Source: a bacterium (GTDB lineage Bacteria; JAGOBX01). Taken from it: a DNA stretch of 64,000 bases. The notes under the pieces are model-generated. The model did not search any database and had not been told where the DNA came from. It saw only the letters and a program-made list of their open reading frames with translations. The translations under genes and the position numbers were made by a program. Shown here piece after piece: positions 45,967 through 55,319 of this stretch; positions within the stretch are counted from its first letter, which is position 1, and the number at the start of each line of letters is the position of its first letter. The DNA lies in assembly GCA_029551925.1 (NCBI GenBank), contig JAKPEO010000121.1, forward strand, positions 40,294 to 104,293, written 5' to 3'.

Positions 45967-47301
45967 TTATTTTTCAACATAATTTTCTAAGATAAGTTTT
46001 TCTAATTTTCTATGCGATAACGAATTTAAAAAGTCAGGAAATTGCTCATTTTTTATTAATTCTCGTTTTAATTCTTTTTTTTCTTTGCCATATTCTTGCG
46101 CTAATAATTCTAATTCTTTTTCAATTTCATCTTGGTCCGGCTTCAAATTTTCATTTTCTATAATTTTAGAAGCTAATAAATATTGTTTTATATCATTTTC
46201 AACTTTTGTTTTATTACCTTCTAACCATTCTTCTGCCGTAGTATTAAAAATATTATACAGCCGTTTCATTTCTATATTATACATTTTAAATTGATTTGCA
46301 AATTGCTTTTCAAATCGCTTTTGCTCATCGAGATTTACAGCATCTACCATTGATTTTGGCAAATCAATTTTAATTTTTTGAATTAATATTTCAAAAAAAT
46401 TAGTTATTTGTTTTTGGTCCAATTTATTTTTTTTCTCGGCTTCAAGTCGACTTTTTATTTTAGAATATAATTGTTCTACATTATCATATCCTAATTGCTT
46501 TGCTATATCGTCAGTTATTTCTGGTAAATTTTTCTTCTCTACTTTTAAAATTTCTGCTTCTGCAAATACTTTTTTTCCTTTCAAATCTGAATATTCAAAA
46601 TCTTTTGAAAACTCATATTCAAATTGTATTTTATCGCCTTTTTTCTTGCCTGCAATTTCTTCAATAAATTTTTCGCTAAATCCTTTTTCTGAGGCGACAT
46701 CTTCAATGTCTTTAAATTCAAAAAAATAATTTTTTTTGGTTAACATAGGAATTTCATTGCCTTCCGCATCTTTTCCAGAAACATTAGCTGTTACTAAATA
46801 TCCTTTACTTATTGGCATGTCAATTTCTTCAATTTTAATTAGTTGTTTTTCAAACAACATTTTTTCAATAATATCATTTACTTCATCATCAGATACAGAA
46901 TAATCAAGTTTCGATAATTTTATATCCTTATAATCATCCTTTGTCAAATTTACTTGCGGATAAATTTCAAATTCTATTTCCGCTACAAACGGCTGATTTT
47001 CAGAAAATTCAAATTTAGTAATTTTGGGAATTGCATCTCTGTAAATATTAATTTTTTTTTCGATAATATAATTTTTAAATATTTCATTAAAATATTTTTT
47101 TTTGAATTCTTCAATGATATATGGCAATGCTCGTTCTCTTACAATATTTTCAGGCGCGCGTCCTTGTCTAAATCCGGGAAGTCTTATTGTATTTTTTATT
47201 AATTTATATTCTTTTTCAAAACTTGGTTTTACTTCTTCATAAGGCGCTTCAAATCTTAATTGCATAACGCAATTTTCTTTTAAGGTTTCCTTTACTTCCA
47301 T
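45967..47301 (-). CDS. tig: Trigger factor chaperone
   Basis: A ribosome-bound chaperone for nascent chains. The ribosome-binding signature is in the N-terminal domain as LPGFRQGRAPENIV. The middle region (about 160-250) is the FKBP-like PPIase domain, and the rest is the helical arm region. I start at ATG 47301, nine bases after GGAG; a TTG two codons upstream is also in frame. It has its own promoter. Confidence 0.93.
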   Translation of the reverse strand: MEVKETLKENCVMQLRFEAPYEEVKPSFEKEYKLIKNTIRLPGFRQGRAPENIVRERALPYIIEEFKKKYFNEIFKNYIIEKKINIYRDAIPKITKFEFSENQPFVAEIEFEIYPQVNLTKDDYKDIKLSKLDYSVSDDEVNDIIEKMLFEKQLIKIEEIDMPISKGYLVTANVSGKDAEGNEIPMLTKKNYFFEFKDIEDVASEKGFSEKFIEEIAGKKKGDKIQFEYEFSKDFEYSDLKGKKVFAEAEILKVEKKNLPEITDDIAKQLGYDNVEQLYSKIKSRLEAEKKNKLDQKQITNFFEILIQKIKIDLPKSMVDAVNLDEQKRFEKQFANQFKMYNIEMKRLYNIFNTTAEEWLEGNKTKVENDIKQYLLASKIIENENLKPDQDEIEKELELLAQEYGKEKKELKRELIKNEQFPDFLNSLSHRKLEKLILENYVEK

Positions 47302-47348
47302 TTTCAATTACTCCATAAAATAAAATTATCCTAAAATTAAAAATTGAA

Positions 47349-47377
47349 ATTTAATATTAAATTATGCTTAAAGTCAA
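47349..47377 (-). promoter_or_regulatory. Sigma-70-type promoter for tig
   Basis: On the minus strand TTGACT (47372-47377) and TTAAAT (47349-47354) are 17 bases apart, about 48 bases before the tig ATG. Confidence 0.5.
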
Positions 47378-47400
47378 GTTTTTTTTATTAACTTTACTTT

Positions 47401-47841
47401 TCAAAAATTCAAACATCTCAAAATTTCATTTGTTTTTAGCGTCATTTTACGCTTTTTATTAGCATTTTCATGCGTCATTCCAATCAAATGTAGAATCCCG
47501 TGCGTAATCATTCTAAAAAATTCTTCCGATGGCGTAATATTGTATTCTTGCGCTTGATTAATAATCGTATCTATTGCTAATAACAATTCGCCTAATAGTA
47601 TTTTTCCAGTCTCAGGATTTTTTTCGTTTATCGAAAATGATAAGACATCTGTTGGCTTATTTTTATTTCTATATTCAACATTCAATTTCTGAATAAAATT
47701 ATCAGAAACAATATACACATTCAATTCACAATTATTCAAATCCAATATTTCCAATATTTTTTTTATATTCAATATTAATATTTTTTTTGATAATTTAAAA
47801 TACTTATTTTTATGCCGTATCTCTATATTTATTTTATTCAT
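47401..47841 (-). CDS. ybeY: Endoribonuclease YbeY
   Basis: A metal-dependent RNase for 16S rRNA 3' end maturation and ribosome quality control. The zinc motif HGILHLIGMTHE is intact and is preceded by RNKNKPTDVLSF. Its ATG touches the pgpH stop by one base. The pgpH-ybeY pairing is common, usually with phoH upstream, which is absent here. Confidence 0.93.
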   Translation of the reverse strand: MNKINIEIRHKNKYFKLSKKILILNIKKILEILDLNNCELNVYIVSDNFIQKLNVEYRNKNKPTDVLSFSINEKNPETGKILLGELLLAIDTIINQAQEYNITPSEEFFRMITHGILHLIGMTHENANKKRKMTLKTNEILRCLNF

Positions 47842-50021
47842 TAATTCTTTTGCAGCTCTGTTGACGATGCTTCTAATTTCTTTTGTTTTCTTAATTCTTC
47901 ATTCGTTTTCAATTCTTTGCTGTCAGGATATTCTATTCTTGTATGATACATTGTTGTCAAAATTCTTATAAAAACTTGCGATATTATTTGCAATTCTTTT
48001 AATGTCAATTCGCAATTATCCAAATCGCCGTCTATAATTTTTTTCTTAATAGCATTATTTACCATTTCTTCTATGCGCGAAGGCGTCGGATTTTTCAATG
48101 TTCGAGTCATCGCCTCAATTGAATCTGCTATTGAGATAATCGCTGACTCTTTAAAATCTGGCGGTGGCCCCATATAGCGATAATCCTGCTCATCTACTTC
48201 TTCACCGCTTTTTAATGCTAAATTATAAAAATATATCATTAACGATTTCCCGTGATGCTGTTGGATTATGTCTTTTATTGGTTTCGGTAATTTCCATTTT
48301 TCCGCTAATTCTATGCCATGCTTGATATGCGCTTTTAATATTGAATTACTCAAACTCGGCTTGATATTATCGTGCGGATTTTGCATATAACTCTGATTCT
48401 CTATAAAATAATTAGGTTTCACCATTTTGCCTATATCATGATAGTATGCTCCGACTCGCGCTATTAAGGGATTAGCGCCAATCGCTTGCGCTGCCGATTC
48501 TGCTAAATTCGCAACTGTCAAACTATGCTGATATGTGCCCGGCGCTTTTGTAGCTAAATCTTTTAATAATGGATTGCTTAAATCTGATAATTCTAATAAT
48601 CTATATTCAGTAGTAAGATTAAATATACTTTCAAAAAACGGCATAAAACCAGTTACAAATGTCGGCGTAATTAATAAACCCTTTATAAATATTATTGAAT
48701 ATGCCAGAAATTCCACCTCTAAATCAATTTTATACAATTCGGTATATAATTTATCAGCAATAAATAAAAATACTATATTAGTTAATGAAATAAAAAAACC
48801 TGATTTTAATAAATTAGTGCGCCGTTTAGCGCGCGACATGAATATTACACCGGTCATACTACTGAAAAATACTGTAAATCCCAATAAAAACGCATAACCG
48901 GCATCATTGAATTTTGTGAGCGGCGAATATACTGCAAATACTAATGCCGCAATAAACGAAGTCAGCATCGAAACAATTATACCTGTTCGATTAAATAACA
49001 ACATCACTGATAAAATCGCAGACGCTTCAATCGGCACTAAAAAAATATAAGTGAATAGTCTGTCTGCAAATAATGACGAATTAATTAATATTAAATATAT
49101 CTTTAAAAAAAACGCTGGAATTATCAATAAAATTAAAAGCACAATATAATTGTAAATACTCGTAGTAAAAGTTTTTATAAAAAAATGAAAATAATAATTT
49201 ATAAACAAAACAATCAAAATAAAAGTAAAAAATATAATTAAAATTATATGGATATTAGCGTCTAATTCAAAAGTATTTAATTTTTCAATAATATTAGCAA
49301 TTTGCGGAGTTATCTCTTCGCCTTTTTTAACAATTATTTCATTTTTTTTGATAATTCGTTTTTTTTCTACAATATTAATTAAATTATAATATTCTTTCAT
49401 TATTTGTTCATTATCGAGAGTTATATTTGGTCTAACCACAGAAAGTATTATATCAATAATGATATCTGATTTTAAGTTGGAAGTTATATTAGATTTTAAA
49501 AATTTTTTTAAATTATCTTTTCCAATAATTATTTCTAATTTTTTTAATTGCTGCGCAGAGCATTCAGATTTATGTATGCTGTTATCTTTATATGAATCGA
49601 TTATTATTCCTATTTTATAATCTTTTTCTTCAAAATCTTTATCTGTATAACCGATTTCATTAATTTTGTTTAATAATTTTTCGATCTGTTCTTTTATAGT
49701 TTTTAATTTTGCTTCTTCTAAATCAGGATATCTTTCTAATATATATGTGTCGTCAATTGAATAATTATTTTTTTCAAATTTATATATATTTTTTATTTCT
49801 GAAAATATTTTTGATTTTAAATTTTCTTCATTTGTTTCATCTTCTATTTCTATATTTTGCGGCGCAATAATATCAAATTCAGCGATACTGCCAACCTTAA
49901 TATTTTTATATCTTTTAGTAATATTTGGTCCACAAATAAAAGTCAAAATTATTAATGAAACAACATATATTATAAATTTATAAAATCTAAATTTATTTAA
50001 TTCGTCTTTTAATATCTGCAT
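47841..50021 (-). CDS. pgpH: 7TM-HD domain protein, PgpH-type c-di-AMP phosphodiesterase
   Basis: A membrane protein of 726 residues. It has one N-terminal helix, a long extracytoplasmic domain (about 40-260), seven membrane helices (about 265-460) and a cytoplasmic HD phosphohydrolase domain with YYHDIGKMVKPNYF and IIQQHHG. Relatives hydrolyse c-di-AMP. This implies a c-di-AMP system, although no cyclase is in the window. A perfect consensus promoter precedes it. Confidence 0.92.
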   Translation of the reverse strand: MQILKDELNKFRFYKFIIYVVSLIILTFICGPNITKRYKNIKVGSIAEFDIIAPQNIEIEDETNEENLKSKIFSEIKNIYKFEKNNYSIDDTYILERYPDLEEAKLKTIKEQIEKLLNKINEIGYTDKDFEEKDYKIGIIIDSYKDNSIHKSECSAQQLKKLEIIIGKDNLKKFLKSNITSNLKSDIIIDIILSVVRPNITLDNEQIMKEYYNLINIVEKKRIIKKNEIIVKKGEEITPQIANIIEKLNTFELDANIHIILIIFFTFILIVLFINYYFHFFIKTFTTSIYNYIVLLILLIIPAFFLKIYLILINSSLFADRLFTYIFLVPIEASAILSVMLLFNRTGIIVSMLTSFIAALVFAVYSPLTKFNDAGYAFLLGFTVFFSSMTGVIFMSRAKRRTNLLKSGFFISLTNIVFLFIADKLYTELYKIDLEVEFLAYSIIFIKGLLITPTFVTGFMPFFESIFNLTTEYRLLELSDLSNPLLKDLATKAPGTYQHSLTVANLAESAAQAIGANPLIARVGAYYHDIGKMVKPNYFIENQSYMQNPHDNIKPSLSNSILKAHIKHGIELAEKWKLPKPIKDIIQQHHGKSLMIYFYNLALKSGEEVDEQDYRYMGPPPDFKESAIISIADSIEAMTRTLKNPTPSRIEEMVNNAIKKKIIDGDLDNCELTLKELQIISQVFIRILTTMYHTRIEYPDSKELKTNEELRKQKKLEASSTELQKN

Positions 50022-50050
50022 TTTTATCTCTCGCTTTTTTATATAAAAAG

Positions 50051-50079
50051 ATTATACTTTATGGTTTTTCTTTTGTCAA
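50051..50079 (-). promoter_or_regulatory. Perfect consensus sigma-70-type promoter for pgpH-ybeY
   Basis: On the minus strand TTGACA (50074-50079) and TATAAT (50051-50056) are exactly 17 bases apart, 30 bases upstream of the pgpH ATG. Confidence 0.75.
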
Positions 50080-50155
50080 GTTAACGATATCTTTTATATT
50101 TTTGAAATTTTGGAAGTTTTTTAGATTGTAAATTTTAAAATTATATTTTTATTTT

Positions 50156-51343
50156 TTATGAATTTGCTAAACTCATTTTTCTGATTTCATCGCTTAATAT
50201 TATCGCTTCTGCTATTTCTTTCATCGGCTTGCCGCTGTTCATACTCTTACGATTAATTAATTTATGCGCTCTATCTTCGTCTAATTTTAAATCTTTCATT
50301 AATATCGCTTTTGCTCTATCTATTATTTTTCGAGTTTCCAACATTTCGCGAGTAGCGATTATTTCTTCCATTAATTTCGTGTTTTCAATTGCTACTGCCG
50401 CTTGATTTGCCACTGACTGCAGCATCCCAATCTCATCTTCTGTAAAATTATGAAGCGTAGAGGTATAACAATTAATAACTCCGATGACTTTATCTTTTAT
50501 CATCATCGGCACTGCAAGCATCGATACTATCCCTTCTTTTTTAGCCAATTCTTTATAACGATACTGCGGTTCTTCTATAACATTCAAAACAGTTATAGGT
50601 TTCTTTTCTTTTACCGCGCGGCCGCTAATGCTCTCGCCTACTTTCAATGCCGGTTTGTTTATATATTCTTCGCTTAACGACTGTGTTGCTTCAATAAATA
50701 ATTCCTGTTTAGCTTCATCTAACAACATAATAGATAATATTTTTGAATTCAATACTTCCGCAGTCATTGTGACAATCAATTTCAATATTTCTTTCAAATA
50801 ACTGCCGGACACAATCATTTTGCTAATTTGCGTTAAAGTAGTGAATTGTGTAAATGATTTTTTTAGTTCCCGTTTTAATCTGGTATTTTCCAAAAAGTTC
50901 ATTATCGCTTCTGCAAAAAATACAAGTATCCCTTCATTGATTGCTGCATCCGCATTAAATGCGAATATTATTAATCCCAAAAAAATATTTTCATTCGCCA
51001 GCGGAATAAATACTATCACATCGTCGTTTTTCTCTGCTAATTCTTTAAATTTTTTCAATTCTCGTTTTTTAAAAACTGCCGATATTTTGCATATCTTCAC
51101 ATCTGAAGATTGGTCTATGCCTAATTCTTCTTTTTTAAAACTTGCGGCTGCGTTAATATTTTTGGAAAAACCATATAAATCAGTTAATAAAAAGAGTTCG
51201 TCTTTTTGATTAAATGTATAGAAAAAAACAGATTTAAAATTTGCAATTTCTTTTAGTATTTCGCATTTATCTTTAAAAAAATCTTTTAATAATAAATTTC
51301 TATCTTTATCATCAAATTTTATTGATTCATTCATAATAAACAT
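50156..51343 (-). CDS. Double-GAF ANTAR antitermination regulator
   Basis: A 395-residue cytoplasmic regulator. The first GAF-like region (about 10-155) is divergent. The second (about 165-325) is a clear GAF domain with VGESISGRAVKEKKP and LAVPMMIKDKVIGVINCY. Residues about 335-386 form an ANTAR domain (LETRKIIDRAKAILM, then AHKLINRKSMNSGKPMKEIA). ANTAR domains bind paired RNA hairpins with hexanucleotide loops and prevent transcription termination. It is the last gene of the glutamate synthase cluster, whose leader carries such hairpins. A weak promoter immediately before the ATG may give separate expression, possibly from the ATG at 51334. Confidence 0.9.
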   Translation of the reverse strand: MFIMNESIKFDDKDRNLLLKDFFKDKCEILKEIANFKSVFFYTFNQKDELFLLTDLYGFSKNINAAASFKKEELGIDQSSDVKICKISAVFKKRELKKFKELAEKNDDVIVFIPLANENIFLGLIIFAFNADAAINEGILVFFAEAIMNFLENTRLKRELKKSFTQFTTLTQISKMIVSGSYLKEILKLIVTMTAEVLNSKILSIMLLDEAKQELFIEATQSLSEEYINKPALKVGESISGRAVKEKKPITVLNVIEEPQYRYKELAKKEGIVSMLAVPMMIKDKVIGVINCYTSTLHNFTEDEIGMLQSVANQAAVAIENTKLMEEIIATREMLETRKIIDRAKAILMKDLKLDEDRAHKLINRKSMNSGKPMKEIAEAIILSDEIRKMSLANS

Positions 51344-51371
51344 ATTATATCAAATTCCTTAAAAAAGTCAA
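51344..51371 (-). promoter_or_regulatory. Possible internal promoter for the ANTAR gene
   Basis: On the minus strand TTGACT (51366-51371) and TATAAT (51344-51349) are 16 bases apart, with the -10 directly abutting the first ATG. A start site would fall at about 51337, making translation from the ATG at 51334 nearly leaderless. It would let the regulator be made without full operon readthrough. Confidence 0.4.
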
Positions 51372-51377
51372 AAAAAA

Positions 51378-52121
51378 TCAATATGCGTATATTTTGCCAT
51401 AAGGTCTATGCGATACAGGTATTAATTTAGTAAATTTTTCAGCAGTCAATTTCTGATAATCAATATCAAAAATATCACAATAATCTTTTAAATACTTATC
51501 AAATAACGCAACATCATTTTCATTAAGTTCGGCAAATCCGACTTCTTTGCCTAACTGATATTTCTGCACTGAGCCGCGAATATAAATTACGCCTGCGTGC
51601 ATACCAGTACCTATATAATTTCCAACGATTTTAACGTCATTATTATTCAACCCCAAAACAAACAACGCACCGCCGCCCATATATTCTCCAAAAAAATCGC
51701 CGACGCTGCCGCCGATAATAATCACAGGCAATAAATTTTTATATGATTTTAAATGTATGCCGATTCTATATCCTGCATTTCCTTTTATATAAATCTGACC
51801 AGCGCGCATACCGTAGCCGGTAATATCTCCGCAGCTTCCGTGAACTATTATCTTGCCATTATTCATAGTGTTTCCAATTACATCTTGTGCATTGCTGTTT
51901 ACAATTATTTTCGGACCGTCCATAAATGCACCTAAATCATTGCCCGGCACGCCATTTACTATTATTCGCGCATCATCTTTTAATCCTGCGGCTATATATC
52001 TTTGACCATTGATATTATTTAAAATTATTTCGTCTGCACCGCTTTTTACCGCTTCAATAATTTTTTCGTTTAATATTTTATAATGCAAATTTTTAGCATC
52101 AATTATTTCTTGCTTTTTCAT
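51378..52121 (-). CDS. Glutamate synthase GXGXG-domain subunit
   Basis: A 247-residue stand-alone version of the C-terminal beta-helix domain of the glutamate synthase large chain. Glycine-rich repeats run through it (GNTMNNGKIIVHGSCGD, GYGMRAGQIYIKGNAGY, GTGMHAGVIYIRG). In the long enzyme this domain is structural and supports the ammonia channel. Encoded separately, it matches the three-part archaeal-type enzyme. It overlaps the upstream FAD oxidoreductase gene by four bases. Confidence 0.92.
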   Translation of the reverse strand: MKKQEIIDAKNLHYKILNEKIIEAVKSGADEIILNNINGQRYIAAGLKDDARIIVNGVPGNDLGAFMDGPKIIVNSNAQDVIGNTMNNGKIIVHGSCGDITGYGMRAGQIYIKGNAGYRIGIHLKSYKNLLPVIIIGGSVGDFFGEYMGGGALFVLGLNNNDVKIVGNYIGTGMHAGVIYIRGSVQKYQLGKEVGFAELNENDVALFDKYLKDYCDIFDIDYQKLTAEKFTKLIPVSHRPYGKIYAY

Positions 52122-53377
52122 ACTTCTATCCCCGCGCCTATAACTAAATGTTTTCTAAATTCTTTTGGTAAATTTATCAATCCAAAATCTTCATTTAACA
52201 AACTATCTTTAAAACTACTAATATCTATTTTGTCATTTATCATCATTGTGAATATCCCTGCTTTTTCGATACTGCCAACAAAAATATAGCCGATAACCTT
52301 ATTTTCTTTTATCACTATTTTTTTATAAACATTTTTTTCTTTGTCTAATTGCGATAAAATCTCAATATTTTCTGCGCTCGATACATTTGTCTGTCCTGCG
52401 GATATTGACGGAATATTGCATAATTCAACAGAATTCATTGAGATTAGCCATTGAAATTCTTTATTTAAGCCAGCCATATTATAGCCAGCGATTTTTCCTT
52501 GTTTGGCGGCAACTGGCAAAATAGCAATTGTCGGTTCGCAGCAGTCGCCCGCCGCATAAATATCGTCAATATTCGTACGCATTTTTTTATCAACTAAAAA
52601 TCCGCGATTTGTCGATATTTCCGTCCCTTGCGCTAATTCAATATTAGGTCGCACGCCTGTCGCTATTATTACTAAATCAGTTTTTATTTTTTTGTCGTCT
52701 TTTAAAATAACTTCACAAACTTTGCTTTTACTGTCCTGCCGTATTTCAACAGCGCTGTTATTTAGAATAATTTCACAGCCTTCTATTTTCAATAATTCTT
52801 CATAAATTTCTGACGCCTGTTTATCAAAAGTCATAGGCAATATTCTATCTGCAATTTCTATAATCGAAACCTTGATATTTATATTCATCAGCGCTTCTGT
52901 CGCTTTAAGTCCAATTAATCCTGCGCCGATAACAACTGATTTCTTCACTTTATTTTTTTTAAGATATTTCTCAATCTTTTCGATATCCGATAATTTCATA
53001 AAATTAAATACGCCTTCGCAGTCCAGTCCTGAAATTTGCGGAATTATCGCTGTTCCGCCGGTTGCTAACAATAATTTATCATATTTTATTTTTGACTTGT
53101 CATTTAATAACACATTTTTATCTTTAATATCTAATTTCAGCGCTTTTTTGTTTAATAATAATTCGACATTATTTTTTTGATAAAAATCATTCGGCAAATA
53201 ATTCAATCTATCGCTTGAAACTTTTTGCGCTAATAAATAAGAAATCAGCGGTCTCGAATAATTCAAATATTTCTCGTCAGATATTAATATAATTTTATTT
53301 TCCTTATCGATTTCTCTGATTGCCTTTACTGCGCTTGTTCCGGCTATTGAGTTTCCTATAATAACATAATTTTTCAT
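52118..53377 (-). CDS. FAD/NAD(P)-dependent oxidoreductase of the glutamate synthase cluster
   Basis: A two-Rossmann pyridine nucleotide oxidoreductase. The FAD-binding start is YVIIGNSIAGTSAVKAI, the NAD(P)-binding motif is VVIGAGLIGLKATEAL and the second FAD contact is DIYAAGDCCEPTI. I start at this ATG because it overlaps the ferredoxin stop by four bases after an AGAGGAAA site; the frame extends 12 codons further. It probably passes electrons from NAD(P)H through the neighbouring ferredoxin to the FMN subunit, replacing the usual GltD. Confidence 0.88.
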   Translation of the reverse strand: MKNYVIIGNSIAGTSAVKAIREIDKENKIILISDEKYLNYSRPLISYLLAQKVSSDRLNYLPNDFYQKNNVELLLNKKALKLDIKDKNVLLNDKSKIKYDKLLLATGGTAIIPQISGLDCEGVFNFMKLSDIEKIEKYLKKNKVKKSVVIGAGLIGLKATEALMNINIKVSIIEIADRILPMTFDKQASEIYEELLKIEGCEIILNNSAVEIRQDSKSKVCEVILKDDKKIKTDLVIIATGVRPNIELAQGTEISTNRGFLVDKKMRTNIDDIYAAGDCCEPTIAILPVAAKQGKIAGYNMAGLNKEFQWLISMNSVELCNIPSISAGQTNVSSAENIEILSQLDKEKNVYKKIVIKENKVIGYIFVGSIEKAGIFTMMINDKIDISSFKDSLLNEDFGLINLPKEFRKHLVIGAGIEV

Positions 53378-53817
53378 AATGTTTCCTCTAAAATTAACGC
53401 CTCGTTTGGACAATTTTTAACGCAAACGGGCGAACTTTCATTAATACATAAATCGCATTTAGATGCAATTTTTTTTTGTTTATAATCCCTGCTAATCACA
53501 CCAAATGGACAGACCATAATACACATCCAACATCCGACGCATTTATTTTCATCGCAAATAACAGCGCCTGTTTTTTCATCGCGATACATTGCGCCAGTCA
53601 TACAAGAATCAATGCACAAAGCGTCCGCGCAGTGCCGGCACTGCAATGAAAATGAAATATAATCTTTCGCTTCTACTCTTATTTTCGGCAGCGGCTTGGT
53701 GTCTTTACCTTTAAATACTTTAAATATATTTTTTGTTTTTGTATGCGCTACCGTGCAGTATATTTCGCATAATCTGCAACCTATACAATATTCTTCTTTT
53801 GCTATGATTTTTTTCAT
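53374..53817 (-). CDS. Four-cluster ferredoxin of the glutamate synthase cluster
   Basis: A 147-residue protein with about sixteen cysteines in CxxCxxxxC-type groups (CIGCRLCEIYC, CRHCADALC, CVGCWMCIMVCP, CDLC...CVKNCP), enough for four [4Fe-4S] clusters. It resembles HycB/CooF-like electron carriers. Its position between the FMN and FAD genes suggests it is the internal electron bridge of the complex. Confidence 0.88.
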   Translation of the reverse strand: MKKIIAKEEYCIGCRLCEIYCTVAHTKTKNIFKVFKGKDTKPLPKIRVEAKDYISFSLQCRHCADALCIDSCMTGAMYRDEKTGAVICDENKCVGCWMCIMVCPFGVISRDYKQKKIASKCDLCINESSPVCVKNCPNEALILEETL

Positions 53818-53824
53818 AAATAAC

Positions 53825-55318
53825 TCACCATTCCTCGCCCGCTAATTTTACGCCTAATACTCGACATTCTTTTTCATTCAAATTTATTCCGCGCAATTGT
53901 TCGCGATTTCCGCGCAAACTTTCAATAGCATTCAAGCCCATACCGCCGAGCATTTCTTTTAATTCCAAACTCCATGCTCGTAATAAATTCAAAAGATTGC
54001 GGCTGCCTATTTCAGGATTTAATCTTTTTGTTAGATACGGATCCTGCGTAGCAATGCCCCAATTGCATTTGCCTGTATAACATTTTTGACATAACGAACA
54101 CCCCATTGCTATCAATGCCGCGCTGCCGATATACACGGCATCTGCGCCGAGCGCTATTGCTTTTACAATATCGCCGCTGTTCCGAAAACCGCCAGCCGCT
54201 ATTATAGACGCTTGATTTCTTATACCCTCTGTGCGTAAACGCTGGTCTACTACCGCTACTGCTAATTCTATCGGAATACCAACATTATCGCGAATTACTG
54301 TCGGCGCAGCACCAGTGCCCCCGCGTATGCCGTCTATCGCTATATAATCAGCGCCAGCGCGAACAATACCAGCTGCTATCGGAGCAATATTATGAACAGC
54401 AGCGACCTTAACTCCTATTGGTTTTTTATAATGCGTTACTTCTTTTAAAGCATAAATCAATTGCTGTAAATCTTCTATTGAATAAATATCATGATGCGGC
54501 GCCGGTGAAATTGCGTCCGTGCCTTCCGGTATCATTCGCGTCTCTGAAATTTCTTTTGTTACTTTCTCGCCCGGCAAATGCCCGCCGATACCCGGTTTAG
54601 CGCCTTGCCCGATTTTTATTTCTATTGCGGCGGCGGCGTCAAAATATTCGCGATGCACGCCAAATCTTCCGGATGCAACTTGAACTATTGTATTTGCGCT
54701 GTATTTATACAAATCTTTATGTAAACCGCCTTCACCTGTATTATAATAAATTCCAAATTCAGAAGCGGCCTTGGCTAATGATAAACAGGCATTATAACTA
54801 ATAGAACCATAACTCATCGCGCTGAATAATATTGGAGTTTCTAATTTCAACTGGGGCGGTATCTTTGTGGTTTTTTCGTATTTTTCCGGTTTTCTGCCTA
54901 TATATGTCCGTAATTCCATCGGCTCGCGCAGCGGATCAATTGACGGATTAGTAACTTGCGAGGCATTAAGTAAAAGATGGTCCCAATAAATTTTATACGC
55001 TTTATCGCAGCCCATACCGGTCAAAAGTATCCCGCCGCTGTTAGCTTGTTTTATCAAATTTTTTAATGTTCTATCATCCCAATAAGCATTTAATCGAAAC
55101 TCCGAAGGATTGCGATTTATCGTCAATGCGCCTGTCGGACAAATACTTTCGCAAAAATGACAGCCAACGCATTTGCTGTTTTCTGAAATTATATTATTAA
55201 AATCTTCGTCATATTTATGCACATCATTAGAGCACATTCGCGCACACGCTTGACATAAAATACATTTTTCTTCATCTCGATTAACTAAAAAATTTGGCGG
55301 TGCATTTCTTTTTGCCAT
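53825..55318 (-). CDS. Glutamate synthase FMN-binding catalytic subunit with N-terminal ferredoxin
   Basis: This is the synthase subunit that adds ammonia to 2-oxoglutarate. Residues about 10-70 form a two-cluster ferredoxin (CILCQACARMC, CVGCHFCESICP). The rest is the FMN TIM-barrel with MSYGSISYNACLSLA, GEGGLHKD, KIGQGAKPGIGGHLPGEKV and DGIRGGTGAAPTVIRD. The cluster cysteines near CSLCQKCYTGKCNWGIAT match the glutamate synthase 3Fe-4S site. The 497-residue form without glutaminase or GXGXG domains is the archaeal type. Confidence 0.95.
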   Translation of the reverse strand: MAKRNAPPNFLVNRDEEKCILCQACARMCSNDVHKYDEDFNNIISENSKCVGCHFCESICPTGALTINRNPSEFRLNAYWDDRTLKNLIKQANSGGILLTGMGCDKAYKIYWDHLLLNASQVTNPSIDPLREPMELRTYIGRKPEKYEKTTKIPPQLKLETPILFSAMSYGSISYNACLSLAKAASEFGIYYNTGEGGLHKDLYKYSANTIVQVASGRFGVHREYFDAAAAIEIKIGQGAKPGIGGHLPGEKVTKEISETRMIPEGTDAISPAPHHDIYSIEDLQQLIYALKEVTHYKKPIGVKVAAVHNIAPIAAGIVRAGADYIAIDGIRGGTGAAPTVIRDNVGIPIELAVAVVDQRLRTEGIRNQASIIAAGGFRNSGDIVKAIALGADAVYIGSAALIAMGCSLCQKCYTGKCNWGIATQDPYLTKRLNPEIGSRNLLNLLRAWSLELKEMLGGMGLNAIESLRGNREQLRGINLNEKECRVLGVKLAGEEW

Positions 55319-55319
55319 T

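Noticed and set aside
52118-53413. Start of the FAD oxidoreductase at 53413
   Set aside because: The 12 extra residues precede the nucleotide-binding strand without matching the family; the ATG at 53377 has a ribosome-binding site and the usual four-base overlap.
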